Positions 7,465-17,100 of a DNA stretch of 64,000 bases are shown here, piece after piece. Below the pieces are notes generated by a model, which saw only the letters and a list, made by a program, of their open reading frames with translations, ran no database searches and was not told the origin of the DNA. The position numbers and the translations under genes are program-made. How positions within the stretch are numbered: position 1 is the stretch's first letter; each line of letters opens with the position of its first letter. Origin of the DNA: Paraburkholderia sp. DHOC27 (GTDB lineage Bacteria; Pseudomonadota; Gammaproteobacteria; Burkholderiales; Burkholderiaceae); NCBI RefSeq assembly GCF_003429005.1, contig NZ_QVQV01000007.1, positions 124,001 to 188,000 of the forward strand, written 5' to 3'.

Positions 7465-8802
7465 ATGAGCGATCCCTCCACCGACGCCGTACGCCGCGAC
7501 CAGGCGGGCTGGATCTTCGTGCATATCGAAGGCGAACCCTACGACCGTGGCGAGCAGCACGGCCAGTTGCTGGCCGCTGAAATCCAGAAGGCGATCCGCA
7601 CGGCCCGCTACCTCGCGAAGTGGGACACCGGCGAAGATTTCGATACTTTCGTCAATGCGGCGGTGGCGCAATTCGCGCCCAAACTCGACAACGAATTCGC
7701 CGACGAAATCCAGGGCATCGCCGACGGCGCAAAGCTGCCGTTCGCCGAAGTGCTGGCATGGAACGGCTACATGGACCTGCTGCAAAGCTGGTGGCCGAAC
7801 CATGTGGGCACCCAGAAGCCGCAACTCGGCGTGAAGCCGTGGCGAGGCCGGCGCGGTCATCATTGCAGTGCTTTCATTGCCACCGGCAGCGCGACCCGCG
7901 AGGGCCGCATCGTCATGGCCCACAACTCATGGGACCGTTACGCAGCCGGCGACGCCTTCAACGTCGTGTTCGACATCGTTCCGGAAACCGGGCACCGCAT
8001 TCTCATGCAAGGTCTGCCCGGCTGCATTTCGAGCCTCACCGATTTCTGGGTCACGGCTGCGGGCCTGATGGTGACGGAAACCACCATCTCCGATTTCATC
8101 GGCTACAACCCAGCGGGTGCGCCGGAGTTCTACCGCTCGCGCCGGGCGTCGCAGTACGCGAACAGCATTGGCGAGTGGTGCGAGATTTTCGCCATTGCCA
8201 ACAACGGTGGCTATGCCAACAGCTGGCTGCTCGGCGACGTGAAGACGGGTGAGATCGCCCGTTACGAACTCGGGCTGCACTGCTCGGGCTTCGAGAGTAC
8301 GAAAGACGGTTTCTACAGTGGCTACAACACCGCGACGGATCTGAAAATCCGCAATCAGGAATGCATCGGCGAGGGCGAAGACTATACGGACGTGCGCAAA
8401 AACGGTGCACGACGCCTGCGCTTCATGCAACTCGCCGAGATCCACCACGGCAAGATCGACGTGGACCTCGCGCGCGAGATGATCGCCGACCATCACGACG
8501 TCTATCTGGACCGCAACGACAATCCGTGTTCGCGGACCATCTGCGGTCACCTGGAACTGGATGACGCGCGCTTTGGCGGTTCGGACCAGGGGCCGTTCAA
8601 CCCGTGGGGCGCCAACGACGGCAAGGTGGTGGACAGTGAAATGGCCCGCGAGATGGCGTTCAGCGCCCGCTGGGGCCATCCGTGCGGGCGGGCGTTCGAC
8701 GCCCAGGCGTTCATGAAGCGCCATCCCCAATGGAACTGGCTGAACGGCTATATGCAGGACCGCCCGTCGTGGCCGTGGACGCGCTTTGCGGCACTGCGCT
8801 AG
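7465..8802 (+). CDS. C45-like Ntn-hydrolase (acyltransferase/phospholipase B-like)
   Basis: 445 residues from ATG 7465, preceded by CGGAG. The protein resembles the C45/AAT and phospholipase-B-like Ntn hydrolases. An N-terminal region includes YDRGEQHGQLLAAEIQ, as in AAT (Y-RG--HG). The putative autocatalytic site is HHCSAFIATG, with Cys134 as the expected N-terminal nucleophile after self-cleavage, followed by RIVMAHNSWD. Mature enzymes of this class form alpha and beta chains. The N-terminal part has no obvious signal peptide. It would hydrolyse or transfer an amide-linked acyl group; the natural substrate is unknown. Nothing in the neighbourhood indicates a pathway. Confidence 0.75.
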   Translation: MSDPSTDAVRRDQAGWIFVHIEGEPYDRGEQHGQLLAAEIQKAIRTARYLAKWDTGEDFDTFVNAAVAQFAPKLDNEFADEIQGIADGAKLPFAEVLAWNGYMDLLQSWWPNHVGTQKPQLGVKPWRGRRGHHCSAFIATGSATREGRIVMAHNSWDRYAAGDAFNVVFDIVPETGHRILMQGLPGCISSLTDFWVTAAGLMVTETTISDFIGYNPAGAPEFYRSRRASQYANSIGEWCEIFAIANNGGYANSWLLGDVKTGEIARYELGLHCSGFESTKDGFYSGYNTATDLKIRNQECIGEGEDYTDVRKNGARRLRFMQLAEIHHGKIDVDLAREMIADHHDVYLDRNDNPCSRTICGHLELDDARFGGSDQGPFNPWGANDGKVVDSEMAREMAFSARWGHPCGRAFDAQAFMKRHPQWNWLNGYMQDRPSWPWTRFAALR

Positions 8803-9049
8803 CGGCACCTGGCGGGCGGCCAGCGCCGCCGGGCAGTCTGCGCAAGAGCCGTTTTTCTGTCATGATTTCAAATAGATGGCTGCGTCGCACCGCGTTTAGG
8901 CGGCGCTTGCAAGATTTGCCGTCTAAGATGGAAGAAGTGCGCTGGCCGTTAGTCACGGCTCGCACGAGGCGCGCGCCTCCCCTGCAGCCGCAGGAATGGC
9001 ACAGCGCTTGCTGCAGTCTCTGCGCTGCATGAGCATAGGAGGTCGGGCG

Positions 9050-9301
9050 ATGAAAACCTCGACACTGTTGGTGATGGTCACGCTGTCGGCTTCGTGCTTT
9101 GCGGCACCGGTTCACACAGCGCTCGATAGCACGGCCGGTCTCGCTGCCGAGCGCGCCAACGCGGCGCCCGTCGCGCCCGCCGCGCCTGACTTTGCCGCGC
9201 CTGACAACGCGAAACCACAACACTGGGAACATATCGCGCTGCCGAAATCGCGCCACCTGGAACGCGGCTTCATGAGTCAGGACGAACATCTGCAGACCTG
9301 A
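9050..9301 (+). CDS. Small secreted hypothetical protein
   Basis: 83 residues from ATG 9050, chosen because AGGAGGT lies at ideal distance. It has a clear Sec signal peptide (KTSTLLVMVTLSASCFA, cleavage probably after the Ala-x-Ala-like region near residue 18-20). The mature peptide is Ala/Pro-rich and then basic, with no recognisable domain. It is followed 50 bp later by the DUF2795 gene on the same strand, so the two may be cotranscribed. Function unknown. Confidence 0.7.
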   Translation: MKTSTLLVMVTLSASCFAAPVHTALDSTAGLAAERANAAPVAPAAPDFAAPDNAKPQHWEHIALPKSRHLERGFMSQDEHLQT

Positions 9302-9351
9302 AGCTCACCCCTGTGGCCACACACCAGGATCACCCACCAAGGAGCGCGTGC

Positions 9352-9582
9352 ATGGCCAACTCGGCTATCCCCGGCGAAGCGATCAATCTGCAGATTTCCG
9401 ATGTCCTCAGCGAAGTCACCTATCCGGTCAACAAGGATGGTCTCGTGGACGCCGCTCGCGAAGCGGGCGCGAGCAACGAGGTGCTGGCCATGCTCGATGG
9501 CTTGCCTGAGCAGGACTACTCGAATATCGAAGCGGTAACGGCGCTGATCGGCGGGAGTTTTGGGCCGGGTGTGAGCGGTTAG
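9352..9582 (+). CDS. DUF2795 domain protein
   Basis: 76 residues from ATG 9352, with AAGGAG eight bases upstream. The whole protein matches the small DUF2795 fold: LQISDVLSEVTYPVNKDGLV, then ASNEVLAMLDGLPEQDYSNI. This family is widespread in actinobacteria and Burkholderiales and has no settled function. It is probably cytoplasmic and may be cotranscribed with the small secreted protein upstream. Confidence 0.85.
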   Translation: MANSAIPGEAINLQISDVLSEVTYPVNKDGLVDAAREAGASNEVLAMLDGLPEQDYSNIEAVTALIGGSFGPGVSG

Positions 9583-9628
9583 TGTTGGGCCCGAGGCTGC
9601 TTCGCGGCGTGCCGCAGGCCGTCACACG

Positions 9629-10087
9629 TTACTGTGTTGCCCCCGGCTCGCGAACCGGCTCACGGACATAGTAGATGTCCCATTCGCTTTCGCCCGTCTT
9701 GGTGAAACCGTGCCGCTGGTAGAAGCGGTTCGAATCGCTGTCCCGCAGCGCCTTCAATCTCACTGATATATCACGCGACTGCGCGTCCGCGAGGATCGTG
9801 CGCAGCACGATTGCGCCGACGCCCTGCCCTTGGTAAGCCGGTGCGATATAAAAATGATTCAGCAGCAGATGGTCCGCTTCTGGCTCGACCTGCACCAGAC
9901 CGGCTCTGACCTCGTCCACGAGGATGAAACGGCAGAACGCCGGTTCAAATGACGCCAGAAACCCCTCGCGAGCGCGGCCGGGATCGAAGCGGCCGATCCG
10001 CTCGAGGCTTTCGCGCATGGCTGCGACGCGGATCTCAACCAACGCATGCGCGTCCTCGCGGGAGGTTGCGGAAAAGGTCACGTTCAA
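9629..10087 (-). CDS. GNAT-family N-acetyltransferase
   Basis: 152 residues. The GNAT acetyl-CoA site is seen in IAPAYQGQGVGAIVL (about residues 82-96; Q/RxxGxG/A), preceded by the beta-4 strand LNHFYI. It is followed by VRLKALRDSDSNRFYQRHGF (about 108-127), the usual C-terminal motif B region. Predicted to acetylate a small amine or protein N-terminus in the cytoplasm; substrate not identifiable. It is convergent with the DUF2795 gene. Confidence 0.88.
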   Translation of the reverse strand: MNVTFSATSREDAHALVEIRVAAMRESLERIGRFDPGRAREGFLASFEPAFCRFILVDEVRAGLVQVEPEADHLLLNHFYIAPAYQGQGVGAIVLRTILADAQSRDISVRLKALRDSDSNRFYQRHGFTKTGESEWDIYYVREPVREPGATQ

Positions 10088-10241
10088 CTCGGTGCGCTCC
10101 TCTCAGTGTCGCGCACGAGCTTGCGGCGAGGGGTCGCCGCGCTGGCTGCCTGCGCGCATGGAGGCAGCAGTATCGCCTCCCTGCGCGCCTGCACTCAAGT
10201 ACCGCCGGCGTGCAAGGCCGCCTGTGGCCTGTTGGCGGGTC

Positions 10242-11336
10242 TCAGATTGGCGAGGGCTGTTCCGTCAGCCGCGTGCGCGACACCTTGCGCGTCGGCACGG
10301 ACGACGCCTTCACGCGCCGCGTCGTCTCGGGCGTCGGGAGGTCGTCGCCGTCGGCCGGAACCAGTTCCATTTCTTCGTCAAAAGCGCGCGCTGCCTGGGC
10401 CGCTGCGACTGCATTCGTCATCTCGCCCGGCTGAACGCTGGCGGTGCGGCTGAAGTGTTCGACCAGATGATCGATGAAGGTGCGGACCTTGGCGGGCAGA
10501 TGATGACGGCTCGGATACGCGATCGTGACCTCGATCTGCGGCAGGCGGTAGTCGCCCAGCAGCCGCACCAGCCGGCCGCGTTCGAGATCGCGGCCAATCA
10601 GATAGCTCGGCAGGATCGCGATGCCCATGCCCAGCAGCGCGAACTGGCGCAGCATCTCTGTGTTGTTCGCGACGATGGCGTTGGTAGGACGAACCCGCAC
10701 GTCCCCTTTGCCGTCGATGCTCGAAAACACGCGCTCGTCGCCACCATACTCGGACGGCAAGGACAGGCTCGGATGATCCTGCAACTGCTCGGGCCGAACC
10801 GGCGTGCCGTGTTTCTGCAGATACGCGGGCGTCGCGCATACCGTCATATGGCCGGTGGTGAGCCGCCGCGTGACGATGCTGGCGCTGCGCATCTGCCGCG
10901 CAATCAGGACGCCCACGTCGAAGCCTTCTTCGACCAGATCGACGTGGCGATCCACGAGGGTGACGTCCGGAATGACGTTGGGATAGCGCTCGGCGTACGA
11001 CTGCAGCACTGGCGCGAAGTTATGCAGACCGAACACCACGGGCGCGACGATACGCAGGGTGCCGACGGGTTCGTGATTGCGCGCCACGACCATCTGCTCG
11101 ACGCCTTCCAGATCGTCGAGGATGGGGCGCACGCGCTCCAGATAGACACGGCCCGACTCGGTCAACGACTGACTGCGCGTGGTCCGGTTGAGCAACCGGG
11201 TGCCGAGACGCTCTTCGAGATCGGCCACGTGCCGGGTGACCACTGCGGTGGAAATTCCCATCGCGTTGGCCGTGCGGGCGAAACTGCCAAGATCCGCCAC
11301 TTTGACGAATACTCGCATCGACTGCAGATGATTCAT
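10242..11336 (-). CDS. LysR-family transcriptional regulator with C-terminal extension
   Basis: 364 residues from ATG 11336, with AGGAG eight bases upstream; the upstream open frame is ignored. Residues 1-60 form the HTH (MRVFVKVADLGSFARTANAM, then STAVVTRHVADLEERLGTRL). The effector domain follows to about residue 300. The last roughly 60 residues are an acidic/basic low-complexity extension (after RAFDEEMELVPADGDDLP) not normal for the family, which is usually near 300 residues. It belongs to the LysR group typified by DsdC/PecT-like regulators with MNHLQSMRVF starts. Target genes are not evident, as both neighbours are unrelated. Confidence 0.9.
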   Translation of the reverse strand: MNHLQSMRVFVKVADLGSFARTANAMGISTAVVTRHVADLEERLGTRLLNRTTRSQSLTESGRVYLERVRPILDDLEGVEQMVVARNHEPVGTLRIVAPVVFGLHNFAPVLQSYAERYPNVIPDVTLVDRHVDLVEEGFDVGVLIARQMRSASIVTRRLTTGHMTVCATPAYLQKHGTPVRPEQLQDHPSLSLPSEYGGDERVFSSIDGKGDVRVRPTNAIVANNTEMLRQFALLGMGIAILPSYLIGRDLERGRLVRLLGDYRLPQIEVTIAYPSRHHLPAKVRTFIDHLVEHFSRTASVQPGEMTNAVAAAQAARAFDEEMELVPADGDDLPTPETTRRVKASSVPTRKVSRTRLTEQPSPI

Positions 11337-11772
11337 GGGGCCACTCCTGCCGCTAGTACAGCCAAGCCAACGAACGGCGACGCAGCGCAACACGCGCGCG
11401 TCGGCGACCGGCAAGCCCCTGATTCCAGCAGAACGCCCTGTTGCCTGACCCGTGGCGCGCAACCCGCGCCGCCCGGCCCGCTAATCATGGCTTGCCCAAC
11501 GGTTTTGATTGTATCCACCCGTCATGGCCCAACCCTGACATGAAGATGGCAAAACGGTCAGATTGCCCGGTTCGCTGCAATTGAGGGAGGTTGAGGGCTG
11601 TTCGGCGCGCGAAGACGATGGCGCGGATGATCTTGACAGTGGCCAGAGCCAACTGCTCAAAACGCGAAGACATAAGGTCAACCAGTGGTCAGCCAGTTTT
11701 TGCGCAGCGCACAATTTACTAGGTGAAAACCCTTATTCGCGGTATCATTCCACCCGAAAGGAAGATACTGCC
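11337..11772. other. Intergenic region, no gene seen
   Basis: 436 bp between the LysR start and the small membrane protein. Short frames on both strands lack ribosome sites. The right end (AAAGGAAG near 11757) provides the ribosome site of the next gene; promoters in both directions are expected here. Confidence 0.45.
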
Positions 11773-11985
11773 ATGCCACATCGTTATCAGATTTTTGAAA
11801 AAATCGCGTTTTCGTTGGTCGTTCTGTCGGCCGCGGCCTGCTCGGCCTTCATCGCCTACGAGACCAACCCCACCGTCCGTCAAACGGTGCAAGCCGGCAA
11901 GACCGCGCTGCAGTGGAGTGGCGAATACTCGTTCGTCTGCGCTTCGCCGGTAACGGACGCCTGCGCGAACTTCCCGGTGGACTAA
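11773..11985 (+). CDS. Small single-pass membrane protein
   Basis: 70 residues from ATG 11773, with AAAGGAAG upstream. One hydrophobic segment (IAFSLVVLSAAACSAFIAY, about residues 11-29) is followed by a soluble tail with two Cys (CASPVTDAC). No family recognised. It lies convergent to the TetR gene. Function unknown, but the ribosome site, coding-like composition and membrane segment support a real gene. Confidence 0.65.
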   Translation: MPHRYQIFEKIAFSLVVLSAAACSAFIAYETNPTVRQTVQAGKTALQWSGEYSFVCASPVTDACANFPVD

Positions 11986-12010
11986 GCCGGGTTCTCCCCC
12001 CGCGTCCCGC

Positions 12011-12634
12011 TCACTGCTGTACGCCGCGCCCAAACACGACGCGCGCAAAAAACCCCGCCAGCACCGCTTCCGTGGTCTGCGCCGAAACATTCTGCGGATC
12101 GGTGGTGTAGAAAAACTGCACCCCGTCGCACAATCCCATCAGACCAATGGCCAGCGTTTCAGCCGGCAGCGGCATCGGCGTGCCGGCTCGCCGCGAAAAT
12201 TCGCTGATGTAGGCAGCCAGTTCTTCCAGCTTTTCATGCAGGAACGCGTTGAAGCGCACGCGAAAGCGCGCGTCGCGCGCTGCGAGAAGCTTCGCTTCCA
12301 TCCACAGCAGAAAGCATTTGTTCTCGCGGTGCAGGTTGCTGTAGTAGGCCAACACACGCGCCTCCATCTCTTCGCGCGTGAGCCCGTCTTCGAAGATGCT
12401 TTCCAGCCCCGCCTTCATCGTCTCGTGATCGCGCCGCAGTAACTCCAGAAACAACTCAGGCTTGCTGCGGAAGTTCGAATAGAACGCGCCGCGCGTGTAG
12501 CCCGCCGCCTCCGCGATGTCTTCGACACTCGCCGCGACAAATCCCTTCTTCATAAAAATGGCTTGCGCAGCGTCGAGCAGACGCAGGCGCGTCTGGTCTT
12601 TGCTCTGCTCGCGAGTGAGTCGTTGGCGTTTCAT
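12011..12634 (-). CDS. TetR-family repressor of the adjacent RND efflux operon
   Basis: 207 residues. The N-terminal HTH is SVEDIAEAAGYTRGAFYSNF (about 36-55), preceded by the TetR start pattern (RLRLLDAAQAIFMKKGF). The C-terminal ligand domain is of the AcrR C-terminal type. The gene is divergent from the three-gene RND pump, with repeated operator-like sequences in the shared region at 12661-12698. By analogy with AcrR/AmrR-type regulators it should repress both itself and the pump until a substrate binds. Confidence 0.9.
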   Translation of the reverse strand: MKRQRLTREQSKDQTRLRLLDAAQAIFMKKGFVAASVEDIAEAAGYTRGAFYSNFRSKPELFLELLRRDHETMKAGLESIFEDGLTREEMEARVLAYYSNLHRENKCFLLWMEAKLLAARDARFRVRFNAFLHEKLEELAAYISEFSRRAGTPMPLPAETLAIGLMGLCDGVQFFYTTDPQNVSAQTTEAVLAGFFARVVFGRGVQQ

Positions 12635-12660
12635 GCCGGCGAGTGTAGCACTGAAAAGAA

Positions 12661-12698
12661 ATTCAGATACAACTACACATTCAGATACAGGTGTGTAT
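12661..12698. promoter_or_regulatory. Putative TetR operator region with direct and inverted repeats
   Basis: ATTCAGATACA occurs at 12661-12671 and again at 12679-12689, an 18-bp period. ATACA (12685-12689) pairs with TGTAT (12694-12698) around a 4-bp centre. The cluster starts 27 bp upstream of the TetR start codon and is the best candidate binding site for the repressor. Confidence 0.6.
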
Positions 12699-12997
12699 TA
12701 GAATGCATCGCATCATCCGAAGCGATGGCTCCTGGAGAGGAGCGCTTGCAGTGGCCGCGGTCATCTATCGGCGCTGCTAACCGCTGCTGTACGCGGCTCG
12801 AAACGGTTCTTGCCGTTGCGTTTGCCTTCAGGTTGGCGTCGCGTTTGCCATCGGCGCGTTGCGTTGCCATCGCTTCTGTCGTTGCTTCCTGGCTCGCCGG
12901 CCGCTGCGGCTTGCCGTGTTCGTTCGCCGTTTCCTGATCTGGGGTCATCGTGAATCGTCCCGGTTGTCGTGCATCGCATGCGATGCACAAGCCCTCT
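12699..12997. other. Leader of the RND operon
   Basis: About 300 bp between the operator and the membrane-fusion gene. A 25-codon open frame beginning near 12704 lacks a ribosome site and is not called. If transcription starts near the operator, the operon has a long leader. An alternative GTG start of the next gene at 12950 would shorten it. Confidence 0.4.
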
Positions 12998-14194
12998 GCG
13001 CAACGTCCTTCCCTTTTCCGTGCGCTTGAGCGCGCCGACATGCGCCGTGTCACTGGCGCCGTCGCATTGGCTGGGCTCGTCCTGCTCGGCGCGTGTCATC
13101 AGCGCGAGGCGGCGGCGCCGGCACCGCGTCCCGTCGTCACCGCAGCCGTGCATGCCGACAACACGTCCCCGGCGGCGACGCTGCCCGGCGAAGTGCAGGC
13201 ACGCTACGCCACGCCGCTGTCGTTCCGCATCAACGGCAAGATCATCGAGCGGCGCGTGCGCCTCGGCGACACCGTGAAGCTGGGCGAAGTCGTCGCGAGG
13301 CTCGACCCCGCCGACGCGCAAAAGAATGCCGCGAGCACCCAGGCGCAACTCGACGCCGCGCAACACAGCCTTGTTTACGCCAAGCAGCAGCTTGACCGCG
13401 ATCAGGCGCAGGCGCGCGAGAACCTCATTTCCACAGCGCAGCTCGAACAGACCACCAACGCGTATGCCTCCGCCGCGGCCCAGCGCGACCAGGCGGCGCA
13501 ACAGGCCGCGCTGGCAAAGAACCAGTTGCAGTACACCGACCTGATCGCCGACCACAATGGCGTGATCACGGCGGAACAGGCGCAGACCGGGCAGAACGTA
13601 TCGTCGGGACAGGCCGTGTACAACCTCGCGTGGAGCGGTGACGTCGACGTGGTGGTCGATGTTCCGGAGAGCGCGCTCGCCGGGCTGGCGGTCGGGCAAA
13701 GCGCGCGCGTGACATTGTCGGCGTTGCCGGGTCGCACGTTTGCCGCGCGCGTGCGCGAACTGTCGCCTGCGGCCGATTTGCAAAGCCGTACCTGGCGCGC
13801 CAATCTCACGCTGCTCAATCCCGGTCCCGACGTGCGGCTCGGGATGACCGCGGACGTGGCCATTGCTGCAGGTAACAGCGCAGATAACGGCGCCGGTAAC
13901 AGCGCAGGAAGCAACCCCAACGACAACCCCGCGCAAACCACCGCCTCGTTCACGTTACCCGCCACCGCCCTCTTCCACGAAGGCAACACGACCGCCGTCT
14001 GGGTCGTCACTGGCAGCGACAACACGCTGGCACTGCGCCCCGTCACCGTGACGCGTTATGACGAACGCACCATCACCATTGCCGGCGGCCTCAAGGACGG
14101 CGAGCGCGTCGTGCTGCAAGGCGTTCACACGGTCACGGCCGGCGAGAAGATCCATCCCATTGCGCCGCTGCATCCCGAGGACTTCGGTTCATGA
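12998..14194 (+). CDS. RND efflux periplasmic adaptor (membrane fusion) lipoprotein
   Basis: About 398 residues if started at 12998. In-frame alternatives are GTG 12950 and ATG 13040, and none has a strong ribosome site. The lipobox LVLLGAC sits near residue 32, so the mature protein is a lipid-anchored periplasmic adaptor. The barrel-sandwich half-motifs are PLSFRINGKIIERRVRLGDT and LIADHNGVITAEQAQTGQNV, flanking a helical hairpin rich in Gln and Ala (QAQLDAAQHSLVYAKQQL). A Gly/Asn/Ser low-complexity insert (about 289-310) with repeated codons is unusual. Its stop overlaps the pump start by ATGA. It links the inner membrane pump to the outer membrane channel. Confidence 0.92.
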   Translation, partial: AQRPSLFRALERADMRRVTGAVALAGLVLLGACHQREAAAPAPRPVVTAAVHADNTSPAATLPGEVQARYATPLSFRINGKIIERRVRLGDTVKLGEVVARLDPADAQKNAASTQAQLDAAQHSLVYAKQQLDRDQAQARENLISTAQLEQTTNAYASAAAQRDQAAQQAALAKNQLQYTDLIADHNGVITAEQAQTGQNVSSGQAVYNLAWSGDVDVVVDVPESALAGLAVGQSARVTLSALPGRTFAARVRELSPAADLQSRTWRANLTLLNPGPDVRLGMTADVAIAAGNSADNGAGNSAGSNPNDNPAQTTASFTLPATALFHEGNTTAVWVVTGSDNTLALRPVTVTRYDERTITIAGGLKDGERVVLQGVHTVTAGEKIHPIAPLHPEDFGS

Positions 14195-17100
14195 GCACCA
14201 CCCACGAAGAAGGACGCTTCAATCTGTCCGCGTGGGCGCTGCGTCATCAGGCGCTGGTGGTGTTTCTGATCGCGCTCGCCACGCTGTTCGGCATCCTTGC
14301 GTACACGAAGCTCGCGCAGTCCGAAGACCCGCCCTTCACGTTCCGCGTGATGGTGATCCAGACCTTCTGGCCCGGCGCCACCGCGCGTCAGGTGCAGGAA
14401 CAGGTAACGGACCGCATCGGGCGTAAATTGCAGGAGACGCCGGACATCGACTTCGTGCGCAGCTACTCGCGCCCCGGCGAGTCCCTGATGTTCTTCTCGA
14501 TGAAGGATTCCGCGCCGGTCAAGAACGTACCCGAAACCTGGTATCAGGTGCGCAAGAAAGTGGGCGATATCGCGGCCACCTTGCCGCCCGGCGTCCAGGG
14601 CCCCTTCTTCAACGACGAATTTGGCGACGTCTACACGAACATCTACACGCTCGAAGGCGACGGCTTTTCTCCCGCGCAACTGCACGACTACGCAGACGAA
14701 CTGCGCACCGTGCTGCTACGTGTGCCGGGTGTGGGCAAGGTGGATTACTTTGGCGATCCTAACCAACACATCTACATCGAGATTGCCAACACGCAACTCA
14801 CGCGCCTGAACGTTTCGCCGCAGCAGATCGCGCAGGCCATCAATTCGCAGAACAGCGTCGCGGCGGCGGGCACGCTGACGACCACCGACGATCGCGTGTT
14901 CGTCCGCCCCACCGGTCAGTTCAAGGACGTCAAGGCGCTCGCCGATACGCTCATCCGCATCAACAACCGCTCTTTCCGGCTCGGCGACATCGCCACCATC
15001 AAGCGCGGCTACGACGATCCGCTCGCCACGCAGATGCGTTTCGGCGGCAAGGCCGTGCTCGGCATTGGCGTGACGATGCAACCGGGCGGCGACGTGATCC
15101 AGCTCGGCAAGGCGCTCGACAAGGAATCGGCCACGCTGCGCGCCTATCTGCCTGCCGGCCTGAAGCTCGTGGAAGTGTCGAGCATGCCGCACGCGGTCGC
15201 GCGATCCGTGGATGACTTCCTCGAAGCGGTCGCCGAAGCCATTGCCATCGTGCTGGTGGTGAGCCTCGTTTCGCTGGGTGTGCGCACCGGCATGGTGGTG
15301 GTCATTTCGATTCCCATCGTGCTGGCCGTGACCGCGTTGTGCATGTATCTGTTCGACATCGGTTTGCACAAGGTTTCGCTCGGCACGCTGGTGCTCGCGC
15401 TCGGGTTGCTGGTGGACGATGCCATCATCGCCGTGGAGATGATGTCGGTGAAGCTCGAACAAGGCTGGAACCGCACGCGCGCGGCCGCGTTTGCGTACAC
15501 CAGTACCGCGTTTCCGATGCTCACTGGCACGCTCGTCACGGTCTCCGGTTTTCTGCCCATCGCGCTCGCCAAGTCGAGCACCGGCGAATACACGCGTTCA
15601 ATCTTCGAAGTCTCGGCCATCGCGCTGATTGCGTCGTGGCTCGCCGCCGTGGTGCTGATTCCGTTGCTCGGCTATCACATGCTGCCCGAGCGCAAACGCC
15701 AGGCGCACGAGGCCGACGACCACGAACACGACATCTACGACACCCGCTTCTACCGGCGCCTGCGCGGCTGGATTGGCTGGTGCGTCGAACGACGCTTCGT
15801 GGTGCTGATCATCACGGTAGCGCTCTTCATCGTCTCGCTGCTCGGCTTTACGCTGGTGCCGCAGCAGTTCTTCCCGAGTTCCGACCGGCCCGAATTGCTG
15901 GTCGACGTGCGCCTGCCCGAGGGCGCGTCATTCGTCGCCACCTTGCGCGAAGCGCAGCGGCTCGAAAAAGCGCTGGTGGGACGGCCGGAAATCGACCACA
16001 CCGTCGACTTCGTCGGCACCGGCGCGCCGCGCTTCTATCTGCCGCTGGATCAGCAGTTGCCCACGCCGAATTTCGCGCAGTTCGTCATCACCGCGAAGTC
16101 CGTCAAGGACCGCGAGAAGCTCGCGCAGTGGCTCGAACCCGAATTGCGTAACCAGTTTCCGGCCATCCGCACCCGGCTGTCGCGGCTGGAAAACGGTCCG
16201 CCGGTCGGCTACCCGGTGCAGTTCCGCGTGAGCGGTGACGACATTGCCACCGTGCGTTCGATTGCCGAACGCGTCGCGGCCACCATGCGCGCGGATCATC
16301 GAACCACCAACGTGCAGTTCGACTGGGACGAGCCGTCCGAGCGCTCGGTACGCTTCGATATCGATCAGAAGAAGGCGCGCGAACTGGGCGTGACCTCCGA
16401 CGACGTGTCGAGCTTCCTCGCCATGACCTTGTCCGGCTACACCGTCACGCAGTACCGCGAGCGCGACAAGCTGATCAGCGTCGATCTGCGCGCGCCCAAA
16501 AGCGAGCGCGTCGATCCCGCCCGGCTGACCGAACTCGCGATGCCCACGCCCAACGGTCCGGTGCCGCTCGGCACGCTCGGCCACCTGCATTACGACCTCG
16601 AATACGGCGTGATCTGGGAGCGCGACCGCCAGCCCACCATCACGGTGCAATCGGACGTGACGGCCAACGCGCAAGGCATCGACGTGACCAACAGCGTCGA
16701 CAAGGCGCTCAGCCAGATTCGCGCGACGCTGCCGGTCGGCTATCGCATCGAGGTCGGCGGCTCGGTGGAGGAAAGCGCGAAAGGCCAGACCTCCATCAAC
16801 GCGCAGATGCCGATCATGGTAATCGCCGTGCTGACCTTGCTGATGATCCAGTTGCAGAGTTTTGCGCGCGTGCTGATGGTCGTGCTGACCGCCCCGCTCG
16901 GCCTGATCGGCGTGGTGGCTACCCTGCTGCTGTTCGGCCAGCCGTTCGGCTTCGTGGCGATGCTCGGGGTAATTGCGATGTTCGGCATCATCATGCGCAA
17001 CTCCGTGATTCTCGTCGATCAGATCGAGCAGGACATTGCCTCGGGGCACAAACGCTTCGATGCGATTGTCGGTGCCACGGTGCGTCGTTTCAGACCGATC

